Shown in pieces: positions 1 through 8,181 of a stretch of 36,600 nucleotides of DNA; positions within the stretch are counted from its first letter, which is position 1, and the number at the start of each line of letters is the position of its first letter. The notes beneath the pieces are model-generated. The model saw only the letters and a program-made list of their open reading frames with translations, did no database searches and was not told where the DNA came from. This DNA comes from Lachnospiraceae bacterium (GTDB taxonomy: Bacteria; Bacillota; Clostridia; Lachnospirales; Lachnospiraceae), in assembly GCA_015057375.1 (NCBI GenBank), contig SVEM01000018.1, positions 1 to 36,600 on the forward strand, written 5' to 3'. The translations under genes and the position numbers were made by a program.

Positions 1-253
1 TGGTTTCAATCTTTGTCTTCATGAATTCCTGCACTTTTTTCGCAAGAAATTCTTCTTTAGTCCCCTCAAAATTTCTAAAATACTCCTCAAACATATAGCG
101 TTTTGAAAGTACTCCGATGAACTCCTGTCCATTTACAACCGGAAGCGAAAGCAGACCTTTTTCATCAATTATCTGCAACGCCTCATTCACCGTGTTATCC
201 ACGCTGATGCATGTCAGCTTTTTAAACGGCATCATAATTGCTTTTACTCTCAT
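1..253 (-). CDS. CBS-domain protein, N-terminal part (cut by window edge)
   Basis: Reading the minus strand from the ATG at 253 gives about 84 residues that run off the left edge. The start MRVKAIMMP, the segment DNTVNEALQIIDEKGLLSLPV and the phrase GQEFIGVLSKRYMFEEYF are the usual pattern of a CBS domain (short strand, helix, LPVV-D/N-G-x-xGVLS). CBS pairs commonly bind adenosine nucleotides and regulate an attached or partner protein; what this one controls cannot be seen. A strong AGGAGGTG (261-268) sets the start and overlaps the TAG stop of the upstream ung remnant, so the two were once co-transcribed. The family call is good; the full length and any further domains are unknown. Confidence 0.8.
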   Translation of the reverse strand, partial: MRVKAIMMPFKKLTCISVDNTVNEALQIIDEKGLLSLPVVNGQEFIGVLSKRYMFEEYFRNFEGTKEEFLAKKVQEFMKTKIET

Positions 254-266
254 ACCCCAACACCTC

Positions 267-470
267 CTATATATTCTCTATCTGCCAGTCTATCGGTTCC
301 AGTCCATTTGCCACCAAGAATTCGTTCGCTTTACTAAAATGCTTACATCCGAAAAATCCGCGGTATGCAGAAAGCGGGCTCGGATGCGGTGCTTTTAAAA
401 TCAAATGCTTTGGATTAGTAAGCATTGGTTCTTTCATCTGTGCCGGTCTACCCCACAAAAAATATACGAC
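267..470 (-). pseudogene. ung: 3' remnant of uracil-DNA glycosylase
   Basis: The minus-strand frame ending at 267 encodes the last 67 or so residues of family-1 uracil-DNA glycosylase, the base-excision enzyme that removes uracil from DNA. Diagnostic motifs are [18 protein letters not shown] (the HPSPLS loop that inserts into DNA, with the catalytic-site His) and [14 protein letters not shown]. Family members are about 220 residues, so the N-terminal two thirds, including the water-activating Asp motif (GQDPYH), is missing. Homology runs through VVYFLWG up to about 470, and a TAA follows directly in frame at 471-473. Beyond that point the sequence belongs to a recombinase on the other strand. 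No start codon or ribosome site exists for this fragment, so it should be inactive. Confidence 0.85.
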
Positions 471-1658
471 TTAGACAATGAATATGACCGGGACTTGTTC
501 GAGCGCGAACTAAAGCGCGGCAACGAGTTCTTAGAGTATCAGAAGAAAATTATGAATAGAGGAAGATTGCTTTCGGTAAGCCTGGGAAACTATGTTGGTT
601 CTATTCCTCCTTATGGCTATACCAAGACCGTTGTAATGGAAGGCAAAAGAAAATGTCCAACCCTTAAGATTAACGAAGATGAGGCAAATATTGTTCGTAT
701 AATCTTCGATCTATATGTAAATAAAGATATGGGATGTCCTAATATTGCACGTTATCTTGATGAGCACGGAGTATCAGCTCCAAAAGGTGATATGTGGTCC
801 CCTGCTGCCATTAAAGATATGCTAACTAACATACATTATATTGGTAAAGTAAAATGGAACTGGAGAAAAACTGTAACGGTTGTCAAAGATTCAAAAATAT
901 TTGACACTAGACCTAAGGCGCAAAATTATCTTATTTACCCCGGTAAACATGAAGCCATTATTCCCGAAGAGTTATTTAATGCTGCAGAGGAAAAACGTGG
1001 TCGCAATCACAGAGCTAAAGGAACAACCAAGGTTCGTAATCCGTTTGCCAGTCTGTTATATTGTCAGTGTGGCAGAGCTATGACACTTAGAACATATGTT
1101 AAAAACGGACGTCCTCGTTCTGCCCCACGATTATTATGTGATAACCAGGTACACTGTGGTACTCCGTCCTGCACGTATGAGGAATTTGAATTATTAATAA
1201 TAGATATTCTAAAAAAGACTATACATGATTTCAAGTTAGAACTTGTCAAAGACAATTCCAATGAATGTATTATGCATCAAAAACTTATTGACTCTCTTGA
1301 GCATAAACTTAAGACAGCCAAACAAAAGGAATTATCTCAATGGGAACAGTATACTTCTCCTGATTCATATATGCCGGAACATATATTCAAAAAACTTAAT
1401 GAGCAGACACTACGAGAAATCAACGAGCTAAAACAGGCTTTAGATACAGCACAAAAAACTGCACCTGTTCGCGAAGATTATCAAAAAAAGATAGACAAAC
1501 TTTCTTCTGCACTGGATCATCTTAGCGATAGTTCCGTATCTGCAGAAGAAAAAAACAGACTTCTAAAAGCCTGTATCGATAAAATTTTATATAACAGAGA
1601 AACTAATCTTCCGCGCCGTGGCGGAACAATATTACTTGATGTCAACTTGAGAGTTTAG
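459..1658 (+). pseudogene. Large serine recombinase lacking its catalytic domain
   Basis: The plus-strand frame from about 459 to the TAG at 1658 matches the C-terminal three quarters of a large serine recombinase/integrase. In order it shows the end of the long E helix (NEYDRDLFERELKRGNEFLE, then MNRGRLLSV), the recombinase domain (IPPYGYTK, then ILF/IIFDLY and NIARYLDEHGV with W-SPAAIKDMLTN-HYIGKVKW), a zinc ribbon with cysteines in CQCGRAMTL and CDNQVHCGTPSC, a coiled coil rich in Lys/Glu (roughly 1260-1590), and a short tail. The N-terminal resolvase domain with the nucleophilic serine is absent. The nearest ATG (405) lies in antisense ung sequence and the next (552) is inside the gene. 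Such proteins integrate and excise phages and conjugative elements; this copy cannot cut DNA. Confidence 0.85.
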
Positions 1659-1690
1659 TTTTTTTTACACAAATATACTTCCAACATAGA

Positions 1691-2116
1691 TGTGCAGACG
1701 AACTCGCGCACCTCGAAATTATTGCTGCCATTGTACACCAGCTCACAAAGGACCTTACACCTGACCAGATTGCAGCATCCGGATTCGATAAATACTATGT
1801 TGACCACACACTTGGAGTGTGGCCACAGGCTGCCGGCGGAGTTCCTTTTAACGCAAATCAATTTCAGGTAAAGGGTGATCCTCTGACAGATTTGTATGAA
1901 GACATGGCCGCAGAGCAGAAAGCCCGCACAACCTACGACAATATTCTTCGTCTTGTAAAAGACCCTGAAGTTGCTGATCCGATAAGATTTTTGAGAGAAC
2001 GTGAAATTGTTCACTTCCAGAGATTCGGCGAAGCATTAAGACGCGTCCAGGATAACCTGAACTCAAAGAACTTTTACGCATTTAATCCTCAGATTGACTT
2101 TAATAGTTGCAAATAA
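1691..2116 (+). pseudogene. cotJC: 3' remnant of a CotJC-like / manganese-catalase-family gene
   Basis: From about 1691 the plus strand reads ADELAHLEIIAAIVHQLT, then WPQAAGGVPFNANQFQ-KGDPLTDLYEDMAAEQKART and FLREREIVHFQRFGEALR, ending at TAA 2114-2116. These are the hallmark ferritin-like helices of the spore-coat protein CotJC / manganese catalase family. The metal-ligand type residues E-x-A-H, D-x-E-D-x-A-x-E and R-E-x-x-H are all visible. The normal N-terminal third (first helix pair) is missing. The preceding 30 bases (1659-1690) fit neither gene and probably belong to the end of the inserted element. There is no start codon or ribosome site, so this is a truncated gene. A hairpin terminator follows at once. 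Confidence 0.85.
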
Positions 2117-2123
2117 CCTAAAA

Positions 2124-2171
2124 AACATCGCCTGTCCATGCCTAGTTATCAGCGCATGTACGGGCGATGTT
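2124..2171. terminator. Bidirectional intrinsic terminator
   Basis: Perfect 9-bp arms AACATCGCC (2124-2132) and GGCGATGTT (2163-2171) enclose a second CATGC/GCATG pairing. The plus side is followed by ACATTTTTATTT and the minus side by TTTTTT, so it can end both the cotJC remnant (+) and the cytoplasmic GH43 gene (-). Confidence 0.8.
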
Positions 2172-2193
2172 ACATTTTTATTTGACTATTCTA

Positions 2194-3657
2194 TTATTGA
2201 AATTTCCAATCAAGAAGCATTAACTCTGCATCATCATTTAATGAAGTATATTCAATAAATAAGTCTGTTGTTTTATCAGCGATACTGCTACATTTACATG
2301 TAAATGACTTAACACCATCCGATACTTCAGGGACATCAACGGTTGCTACAAGATTAGCTTCAGTAATATCGTCCTTGTACAGCGAAAATATTCCCGCTGA
2401 CTTATTAGATATAATATTTAAAACCAATTCGTTATCTTCTTTTTCGATACCAACCCCGGAAATACCAATATATCCTTTATTAGTGTTAAATACTATATGC
2501 GGTTTAACTTCCTCATTACTTACTGTATCAGTTGTTACTCCGTCTGCCCATACAAATGCATCATTTGCCTCATATGGATTGTAGTTACGTATTGCTTTTG
2601 CAGTTCCGGTTTTTGTCATATAAGGAACATTAAGACTTCCGTCCTCATGTACATCTACAACATCGACATATGTTGTCCTGTATGCACAACCACCTTCAGC
2701 TTTATTGTTAAAATTAATCTGACTGTCTATTTCATGCTGTGGCGAGTGATAGAACATATATAAAGTATCTTCTATCTGATGCATACAATGGTGATTGTTA
2801 CCCCAGGCTTCCGGCGAATGATACTCACTCTGCCCCGGATTCTTCATAACCTCGCCCTTATATTCAAACGGTCCCATCGGATTATCGCTGACCATATATG
2901 ATATCTGGGCTTTACCCATTGCTTTATCTGCTTCTTCCGACCAGTTAGTACAATAGCTGTAATAGTACTTTCCGTTAATCTTATTAATACCAGAATCCTC
3001 AAAGAGATATGGAGCATCAATAAGCTTTGGTTCGCCTTCAAGACTCACCATGTCCGGTGCAAGCTTTGCCACTCTTGCAGTAAGCGGATGCTCTGCTTTT
3101 CCCTCAGGAACACCTCCACCAAAATATATGTATGCACTTCCGTCATCATCTACAAGCACGGCCGGATCAAACAACCATGCTACACCCTCACATCCTGGCA
3201 TATCGCGAGAAATAATAGGTTTACCTATAGGATCAATCCATGGTCCTGTAGGTGAATCAGCCGAAAGCACACCTATGTTTGCTGCAGAATTTGCAAAGTA
3301 AAGAAAGAACTTTGTCTTGCCATCAACCGTGTTATAGCATACTGCAGGAGCCCAAGAGTTTCCTGCCCATGCTGCCGCACCTTTCTTACCTTTTTTAACA
3401 TCATCTGCAACTTGTATTTCGCCTTCATCAGACCAATTTATAAGGTCTGATGAAGATACACAGTTAATACTTTTCATATTGCCATACTGATTCTTAGGAT
3501 AACTTCCGTCAGGATCCTGAATAAGACTGTCAGAATCGTTACTGCCGTATACATACACTTTTCCGTCATAGTACATCGCATACGGATCTGCCAAAAATCT
3601 CTGAGCGATTATAGGATTATTAATCCCCTTCAGTTTCTTAATGTTAATAGAATTCAT
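2194..3657 (-). CDS. GH43 family glycosidase, cytoplasmic (arabinofuranosidase/xylosidase type) with C-terminal CBM6-like domain
   Basis: 487 aa. No signal peptide, so it should act in the cytoplasm on imported oligosaccharides. Residues 1-350 form a five-bladed GH43 propeller: general base D24 in LADPYAMYYDGKVYVYGS, the pKa-modulating Asp in WLFDPAVLVDDDG, and the acid Glu in LFEDSGINKINGKYY. The last 120 residues are a beta-rich module ending in DAELMLLDWKFQ, typical of the CBM6-like tail of arabinoxylan arabinofuranohydrolase-like GH43 proteins. The ATG at 3657 is preferred over the TTG at 3663 because GGGAGGA lies 6 nt before the ATG but directly abuts the TTG. It is the last gene of the minus-strand glycan locus, after a terminator-like hairpin. 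The family is certain; the choice between arabinosidase and xylosidase is not resolved. Confidence 0.88.
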   Translation of the reverse strand: MNSINIKKLKGINNPIIAQRFLADPYAMYYDGKVYVYGSNDSDSLIQDPDGSYPKNQYGNMKSINCVSSSDLINWSDEGEIQVADDVKKGKKGAAAWAGNSWAPAVCYNTVDGKTKFFLYFANSAANIGVLSADSPTGPWIDPIGKPIISRDMPGCEGVAWLFDPAVLVDDDGSAYIYFGGGVPEGKAEHPLTARVAKLAPDMVSLEGEPKLIDAPYLFEDSGINKINGKYYYSYCTNWSEEADKAMGKAQISYMVSDNPMGPFEYKGEVMKNPGQSEYHSPEAWGNNHHCMHQIEDTLYMFYHSPQHEIDSQINFNNKAEGGCAYRTTYVDVVDVHEDGSLNVPYMTKTGTAKAIRNYNPYEANDAFVWADGVTTDTVSNEEVKPHIVFNTNKGYIGISGVGIEKEDNELVLNIISNKSAGIFSLYKDDITEANLVATVDVPEVSDGVKSFTCKCSSIADKTTDLFIEYTSLNDDAELMLLDWKFQ

Positions 3658-3674
3658 TTGCAATCCTCCCGGTC

Positions 3675-3712
3675 AAAAAAGAAGAGGTGCAAGTGTTAAT
3701 CTTACACCTCTT
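3675..3712 (-). terminator. Terminator/attenuator between the two GH43 genes
   Basis: Arms AAGAGGTG (3682-3689) and CACCTCTT (3705-3712) pair perfectly, with an extra AAG/CTT pairing inside. On the minus strand the hairpin is followed by C then TTTTTT (3675-3680). It lies only about 17 bases before the start of the cytoplasmic GH43 gene, and I see no separate promoter after it, so partial read-through is likely. Confidence 0.7.
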
Positions 3713-3728
3713 AAAATTATAATTATTA

Positions 3729-5777
3729 TTAGTAAACTTTGTAATAATCAAAGTCTGCATATCCACCGGCATTTCTTGTAGCATAGCTTGTGAGCCATGT
3801 TCTTGCGCCCATAAATGTTGTTCCTGTATCAAATCTCATGGATAAATCATTTCCAAGTTTTTTCCATGATGAACCATCAAGGCTGTAGTAGAACTGAGCT
3901 CTGTCAGAACCTGAATTATTAGTTCTGAACTGATATTCAATCTTAAGATATACAGGTGTATCTCCACTAATCTGATCTGCTGTTGCATTCTCTCTTATAG
4001 TATTTGATGGAGCTGACTTGTCACATCCGCCGCTACCCTGGAAGATGTATCTGTTTCCGTTGTTATCACATTTAACACCGATCATACCGTAATCACTTCC
4101 AAGTGCAACCATACCTGCATAGTCACCAGGCTTCATACCATCTGTAACGATTGCTGCCTCTGATGTCATCTTAGGTCCAACTGTTCTCTGTGTAAGAGAG
4201 TTTCTTGCAAACCAAATATTATTTACAGTATAACCATTGTAAATTCTGTAATATCCAGGATTGTCTGTTACTGACCAGTTGTCATGATCAGGATTGTGGT
4301 TCCACTGCCATACAACCTTAAGGTCCTGACCTTCTTCATATGTGAAATCATCATCGTCTACAACATACTGTTCTTCACCACTGTCATTAAGTCTTATCTT
4401 AAGCGGCTGATCAGCTCTGTCACGGATAAATGTTCCGTTATCGTCATATGTTCCCATCATCGGCCAATCTTCATATCCCGGAATATCCCAATTTACAGCA
4501 ATGATTGATGGAATACGACCGATTGCATCATGATCCTGGAAAAGGATACAATATGTGTCACCATAGATTGTATCTACCCATCCACCCTGAGCAAGACCTG
4601 TTCCATACTCATATGTTGAACCACTGTAAACTACCTGTGTCTCCCATGGTCCGTTGTCAAGATCCTTTGTTCTGTAACAAATCTGTGTACGGAACCATCT
4701 TCCTGCAGGTGATCCGATAAATGTAAGATAGTAATAATCTCCACGCTTATATGCATGACAACCTTCATGGAGTCCCCATCCCTGTGGAGTTACTGACTTC
4801 TGTCCATCTCCTATTGTGCGGATTTCTCCCACACCACCTTCATTATCAACAAGCTCTATCTGCTGTCTTGTACCTTCTGAGCCCCATATAATGAACATTC
4901 TGTCATCATCAAAGAATAATCCTCCATCATGGAATCCCCTTGATGTGTAATACTCTGTAAATTCACCATTTTCAATATCATCTGTTGTGTAAATATAGTA
5001 TCCGTTACCATTACTGTTGAATCCAACATAGAACAATCCATCATGATATTTTATGGATGTTGCCCACTGTCCGTTAGTATACATATGCTGACCATTAGTA
5101 AGGTTACATCTGTTATCGTCTTTAAGTGTATCATATGTATATCTTAAAAGCTGCCAGTTAACAAGGTCTGTTGACTTCATAATAGGTGCACCAGGACACA
5201 TATTCATAGTAGTACTTACCATGTAATAATTTCCGCCAACACGAATCATATCGCAGTCAGGTACATCTGAAAAAATAGTAGGATAGTTAGCTACTGCAAG
5301 ATTGTTCTCATCAAGTACCGGTACAGGAGTCTCTGTAGGAACCTCAGTAGGACCTGTAGGTGCTGGTGTATAATCCGGCACATCAGCTGTAGGTGCAGAT
5401 GTCGGAACAATAGGTGCCTCTGTAGGCTGTGATGAAGCATTTCTTACTTTCACCTTACACTTTAACACCTTCTTCTTTCCTGCTGATACTACTGTAGCTT
5501 TAATCACTGCTTTACCCTTTTTCTTTGCTGTAACAACAGCTTTTGTTTTACCCTTTTTCTTAACAGAAGCAACCTTTGCCTTTGTTGATTTCCATGTCAC
5601 TTTCTTAATACCATTACCTTTTACCTTAATCTTTTTCTTAGCGCCAACTACAAGATTAAGCTTAGCTTTACTAAGTTTTGGTGCTTTTGCTGCATCTGCA
5701 GGAACAGCGGTAATAACCATTGACACTGCAAGAAGCAATGCAGATGCACTTTTCATAAATGCATTAAACTTATTCAT
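3729..5777 (-). CDS. Secreted GH43 glycosidase with N-terminal Ig-like domain
   Basis: 682 aa. A signal peptide (MNKFNAFMKSASALLLAVS...ADA) is followed by a lysine-rich Ig-like (BIG2-type) domain at about 35-115 (KKVTWKSTKAKVASV), a Pro/Thr linker at about 115-160, then a GH43 catalytic propeller. Active-site residues are visible: base Asp in SDVPDCDMIRVGGNYYMVS, Asp in GFHDGGLFFDDD, and the acid Glu in WGLHEGCHAYKRGDYYYL. The last 200 residues match the beta-sandwich (GH43 C2 type, QWNHNPDHDNWSV) found in beta-xylosidase/arabinofuranosidase GH43 enzymes. The start at 5777 is chosen because the signal peptide begins there and GGAG is 9 nt upstream; in-frame ATGs further upstream overlap that site. 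It should trim arabinoxylan or arabinan side chains at the cell surface. The basic Ig-like domain may hold it on the wall (inference). Confidence 0.9.
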   Translation of the reverse strand: MNKFNAFMKSASALLLAVSMVITAVPADAAKAPKLSKAKLNLVVGAKKKIKVKGNGIKKVTWKSTKAKVASVKKKGKTKAVVTAKKKGKAVIKATVVSAGKKKVLKCKVKVRNASSQPTEAPIVPTSAPTADVPDYTPAPTGPTEVPTETPVPVLDENNLAVANYPTIFSDVPDCDMIRVGGNYYMVSTTMNMCPGAPIMKSTDLVNWQLLRYTYDTLKDDNRCNLTNGQHMYTNGQWATSIKYHDGLFYVGFNSNGNGYYIYTTDDIENGEFTEYYTSRGFHDGGLFFDDDRMFIIWGSEGTRQQIELVDNEGGVGEIRTIGDGQKSVTPQGWGLHEGCHAYKRGDYYYLTFIGSPAGRWFRTQICYRTKDLDNGPWETQVVYSGSTYEYGTGLAQGGWVDTIYGDTYCILFQDHDAIGRIPSIIAVNWDIPGYEDWPMMGTYDDNGTFIRDRADQPLKIRLNDSGEEQYVVDDDDFTYEEGQDLKVVWQWNHNPDHDNWSVTDNPGYYRIYNGYTVNNIWFARNSLTQRTVGPKMTSEAAIVTDGMKPGDYAGMVALGSDYGMIGVKCDNNGNRYIFQGSGGCDKSAPSNTIRENATADQISGDTPVYLKIEYQFRTNNSGSDRAQFYYSLDGSSWKKLGNDLSMRFDTGTTFMGARTWLTSYATRNAGGYADFDYYKVY

Positions 5778-5815
5778 ATTCCCCATCTCCTTTTTTAATA
5801 AACCCATTTATTACA

Positions 5816-5840
5816 AGTGGGAGACGATACATCTCCCACT
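5816..5840 (-). terminator. Hairpin between secreted genes (weak terminator or mRNA-stabilising stem)
   Basis: Perfect 9-bp arms AGTGGGAGA (5816-5824) and TCTCCCACT (5832-5840) with a 7-base loop lie between the CBM/LRR gene and the secreted GH43 gene. On the minus strand it is followed by TGTAATAAATG rather than a U-run. A processing or attenuation stem is therefore at least as likely as a true terminator. Confidence 0.5.
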
Positions 5841-5872
5841 GATAATCATTAGCAAAACAAATTTTTATTATA

Positions 5873-6997
5873 TTACTTAATCTTTGCTTTCTTTGAAATT
5901 CCTGCTTTCTTAAGTAACTTCTTATAAGCTGCCTTCTTTGTCTTTGGCACCTTAACTGTTGCTTTAGCATGAGTTCCCTTGAATGCTTTCTTACCGATTG
6001 AAGAAATAGCTGCTGACTTAATAGTAATCTTCTTAAGTGAAGAACACTTGAAGAATGCACTCTTACCAATTGTAGTCACATTAGCTCCTATAGTAAGACT
6101 CTTAACATCTGTTTCAAGTTTGAATGCATTAGCATCAATTGATGTTACCTTATATGTATAATCTTCGATAACTACTGTATCAGGAATAACAATCTTTGAC
6201 TTAGGATCATCAAATCCCTTAACTGCTACTGTATCTTTGCCTGTTACAGAATAAAGAATAGTACCAACAACCTCTTCATATCCGATATCAAGACCTGCAT
6301 CAACTACAGGTGGCAATGCTGGTTCTGGTGTTACAACAGGCTCAGGTGTAGCTGTTGCTGCAGGAGGAGCTGCTGTTGGTGCTACATACTCTTTAATAGA
6401 GAAGTTATCAATATAATAATCTTCTGTATTCTTAATTGTATATGAATTATTCTCATTTTTATCTGTAGCTTCAGGATAAGCAAACTCGATATAAATATAG
6501 TTAAGCGCTGTAGTATAATCAAAATCCCATGTAACTCTTTCCCAATCATTAGCAGGTGCTGCCATAGGCTGTCCAATCTGTCCCCAGTCATCCTGTGTAT
6601 GTACGATACAAGCTCTTACAGGTGGCCAGTCAGCTGTCTCACCATTCTCATGGTAAATATCAAATGTAATTGTGTACTTCTTTCCTACCTCAAGCTTAGT
6701 AAGCTTATATGCAAGTGCATTCTTCTCCCACCAATCTTGTTTACCACGGTTAGAAATCTTTATACAGTTTCCGTCTGTACCCGAACCACCGTCCATGGTA
6801 CTATTGAGTCCTTCCTCTAAAGTAACTGTAGCAAAGTTACCATAGAGTTCGTCTGCTGTGAATCCATCATTAAAATCATAGTTACATACATAATTGTCCT
6901 CAGCTGCAACATTATTATTGCCGCTTGCAATTATCATTCCGGCCATAAAACAGAATGCTGCGCAACCTGCTATAGCCTTAATAATATTCTTTCTCAT
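5873..6997 (-). CDS. Secreted carbohydrate-binding (CBM4/22-like) plus BspA-type LRR protein
   Basis: 374 aa with a signal peptide (MRKNIIKAIAGCAAFCFMAG). Residues about 35-205 look like a jelly-roll binding module of the CBM4/9/22 fold (YDFNDGF, then LEVGKKYTITFDIYHENG and YYIDNFSIKEY, the usual first and last strands). A short TPEP linker precedes a C-terminal LRR_5/BspA-like region (KVTSIDANAF, LTIGANVTTIGKSAFFKCSSLKKI) and a very basic tail (KKAAYKKLLKKAGISKKAKIK). There is no catalytic domain. A polysaccharide-capturing or adhesive role at the surface is inferred. The ATG at 6997 follows GGAGGTAAGTATT; the ATG at 7012 overlaps that ribosome site and is rejected. A good promoter sits just upstream, so it likely starts its own transcript with the secreted GH43. 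Confidence 0.75.
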   Translation of the reverse strand: MRKNIIKAIAGCAAFCFMAGMIIASGNNNVAAEDNYVCNYDFNDGFTADELYGNFATVTLEEGLNSTMDGGSGTDGNCIKISNRGKQDWWEKNALAYKLTKLEVGKKYTITFDIYHENGETADWPPVRACIVHTQDDWGQIGQPMAAPANDWERVTWDFDYTTALNYIYIEFAYPEATDKNENNSYTIKNTEDYYIDNFSIKEYVAPTAAPPAATATPEPVVTPEPALPPVVDAGLDIGYEEVVGTILYSVTGKDTVAVKGFDDPKSKIVIPDTVVIEDYTYKVTSIDANAFKLETDVKSLTIGANVTTIGKSAFFKCSSLKKITIKSAAISSIGKKAFKGTHAKATVKVPKTKKAAYKKLLKKAGISKKAKIK

Positions 6998-7044
6998 AAT
7001 ACTTACCTCCATAAAACATAAAGTTAATATAAATATGTTTCTAT

Positions 7045-7073
7045 ATTATAGCATATTATTTATTATTTGCCAA
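7045..7073 (-). promoter_or_regulatory. Promoter for the secreted CBM/LRR - GH43 genes
   Basis: On the minus strand TTGGCA (7068-7073) and a perfect TATAAT (7045-7050) are separated by exactly 17 bases, in an AT-rich stretch about 48 bases before the CBM/LRR start codon. It follows the transporter terminator, so the secreted genes can be expressed separately from the transporter. Confidence 0.75.
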
Positions 7074-7111
7074 ACTTATTTTATAATTTTATTTATTTTT
7101 TTACATACAGA

Positions 7112-7145
7112 CACACAAAACAGCCACCCTGTTCGGATGGCTGTT
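7112..7145 (-). terminator. Terminator of the sugar ABC transporter operon
   Basis: Arms AACAGCCA (7119-7126) and TGGCTGTT (7138-7145) pair perfectly, with further CC/GG pairing inside. The minus-strand exit is TTTTGTGTGT. It lies about 20 bases after the stop of the last permease gene. Confidence 0.7.
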
Positions 7146-7166
7146 AATATGTTTTATTAAATAAGA

Positions 7167-8180
7167 TTATTTCTTATTTCTACGAGCAAGTACAATACTC
7201 TGGATGATGAGGAACAAGCAAAGCATTGCTGCTCTTGTAATACCTGTCCACCATGCTTCATCAAGACCGGCAGATGTAACAATGTTCTGAATTGTATTAA
7301 GAGAAAGAACACCGAGTAATGTTCCCACAATGTTACCTACACCACCGGAAAGGAGTGTACCACCGATAATTGATGATGCGATAGCATCCATTTCCATACC
7401 GGTCGCATTACTTGCAGAACCTGATCCGATATGAAGGAAGTAAACAAATCCTCCGATACCAGCCAAAATACTACATGTCATATATGCTACAAACTTAGTT
7501 CTCTTTACATTGATACCAAGCATAAGCGCACTCTGGTTATTTCCACCAACAGCATAGAGATTACGTCCTACTCTTGACCATCTGAGCGCTATGAACAAGA
7601 AGAGAACTATAAGAAGTGCAACAATTACACCAATCTCTACATATGCATCTATATACATACCTTTTCTGTTAGTAACACCAAGTCCAGGAATGACAATATG
7701 TGTATCCTTTAAAGCACGGAATCCTTCATGTGCTACGTTAAACGGCTTATTGTTAACGATAGTTGTCATACCTCGTGCAAAGAACATTCCTGCCAGCGAC
7801 ACGATAAACGGCTGAATATCCAAATATGCAACAAGGAATCCCTGTACAAGTCCGAATGCAACACCAATTCCCAGAGCTATAAGAATAGCACCACCTACGC
7901 TACCACCCTTAAAGTCAAGGTATACAGCACAACACATGCTGACAAGTGCAACAACACCTCCGACGGAGATATCAATTCCGCCTGTTATCATAACAATACT
8001 AAGTCCGCATGCTGTTATGATAAGAGCAGCATTGGCATTAAGGATATTGAAGAATCCTTGAGGAGTTCTGAATCCCTGACCAAGGAAAATAATAGCTGCA
8101 ACATACATGAGTACAAATGTAAGGACTGTGATAGTAAGCAGTAATCCTGTATCTGTAAGAGATCTCTTTTTACCAAACAT
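7167..8180 (-). CDS. yjfF: Sugar ABC transporter permease, YjfF-like
   Basis: 337 aa, a polytopic inner-membrane permease of the BPD_transp_2 (RbsC/YtfT/YjfF) family. Motifs include ITACGLSIVMITGGIDISVGG near residue 60-80, GVAFGLVQGFLVAYLDIQPFIVSLAG, and the late cytoplasmic coupling loop with VGGNNQSALMLGINVKRTK. Together with the neighbouring permease it should form the heterodimeric membrane channel for a furanose or other monosaccharide. The ATG at 8180 is preferred over the GTG at 8189: AAGGAGG sits 9 nt before the ATG but directly abuts the GTG. It begins 1 base after the stop of the preceding permease gene, which implies translational coupling. The terminator at 7119-7145 ends the operon here. 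Confidence 0.87.
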   Translation of the reverse strand: MFGKKRSLTDTGLLLTITVLTFVLMYVAAIIFLGQGFRTPQGFFNILNANAALIITACGLSIVMITGGIDISVGGVVALVSMCCAVYLDFKGGSVGGAILIALGIGVAFGLVQGFLVAYLDIQPFIVSLAGMFFARGMTTIVNNKPFNVAHEGFRALKDTHIVIPGLGVTNRKGMYIDAYVEIGVIVALLIVLFLFIALRWSRVGRNLYAVGGNNQSALMLGINVKRTKFVAYMTCSILAGIGGFVYFLHIGSGSASNATGMEMDAIASSIIGGTLLSGGVGNIVGTLLGVLSLNTIQNIVTSAGLDEAWWTGITRAAMLCLFLIIQSIVLARRNKK

Positions 8181-8181
8181 A

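Noticed and set aside
405-470. ATG at 405 as the true start of the serine recombinase
   Set aside because: The first 20 or so codons are antisense to the ung remnant, have no ribosome site and bear no resemblance to a resolvase N-terminus.
460-1678. AAATATAC occurs at both junctions (460-467 and 1671-1678), suggesting a direct repeat flanking the recombinase
   Set aside because: Eight AT-rich bases are too short to separate from chance, and the left copy is fully explained by ung codons.
1655-2014. 119-aa open frame on the minus strand over cotJC
   Set aside because: It is antisense to a clearly homologous CotJC frame and has no family features.
7728-8144. 138-aa Cys/Asn/Ser-rich plus-strand frame in the permease gene
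   Set aside because: Composition is that of a reverse-frame artefact; the opposite strand is an evident permease.
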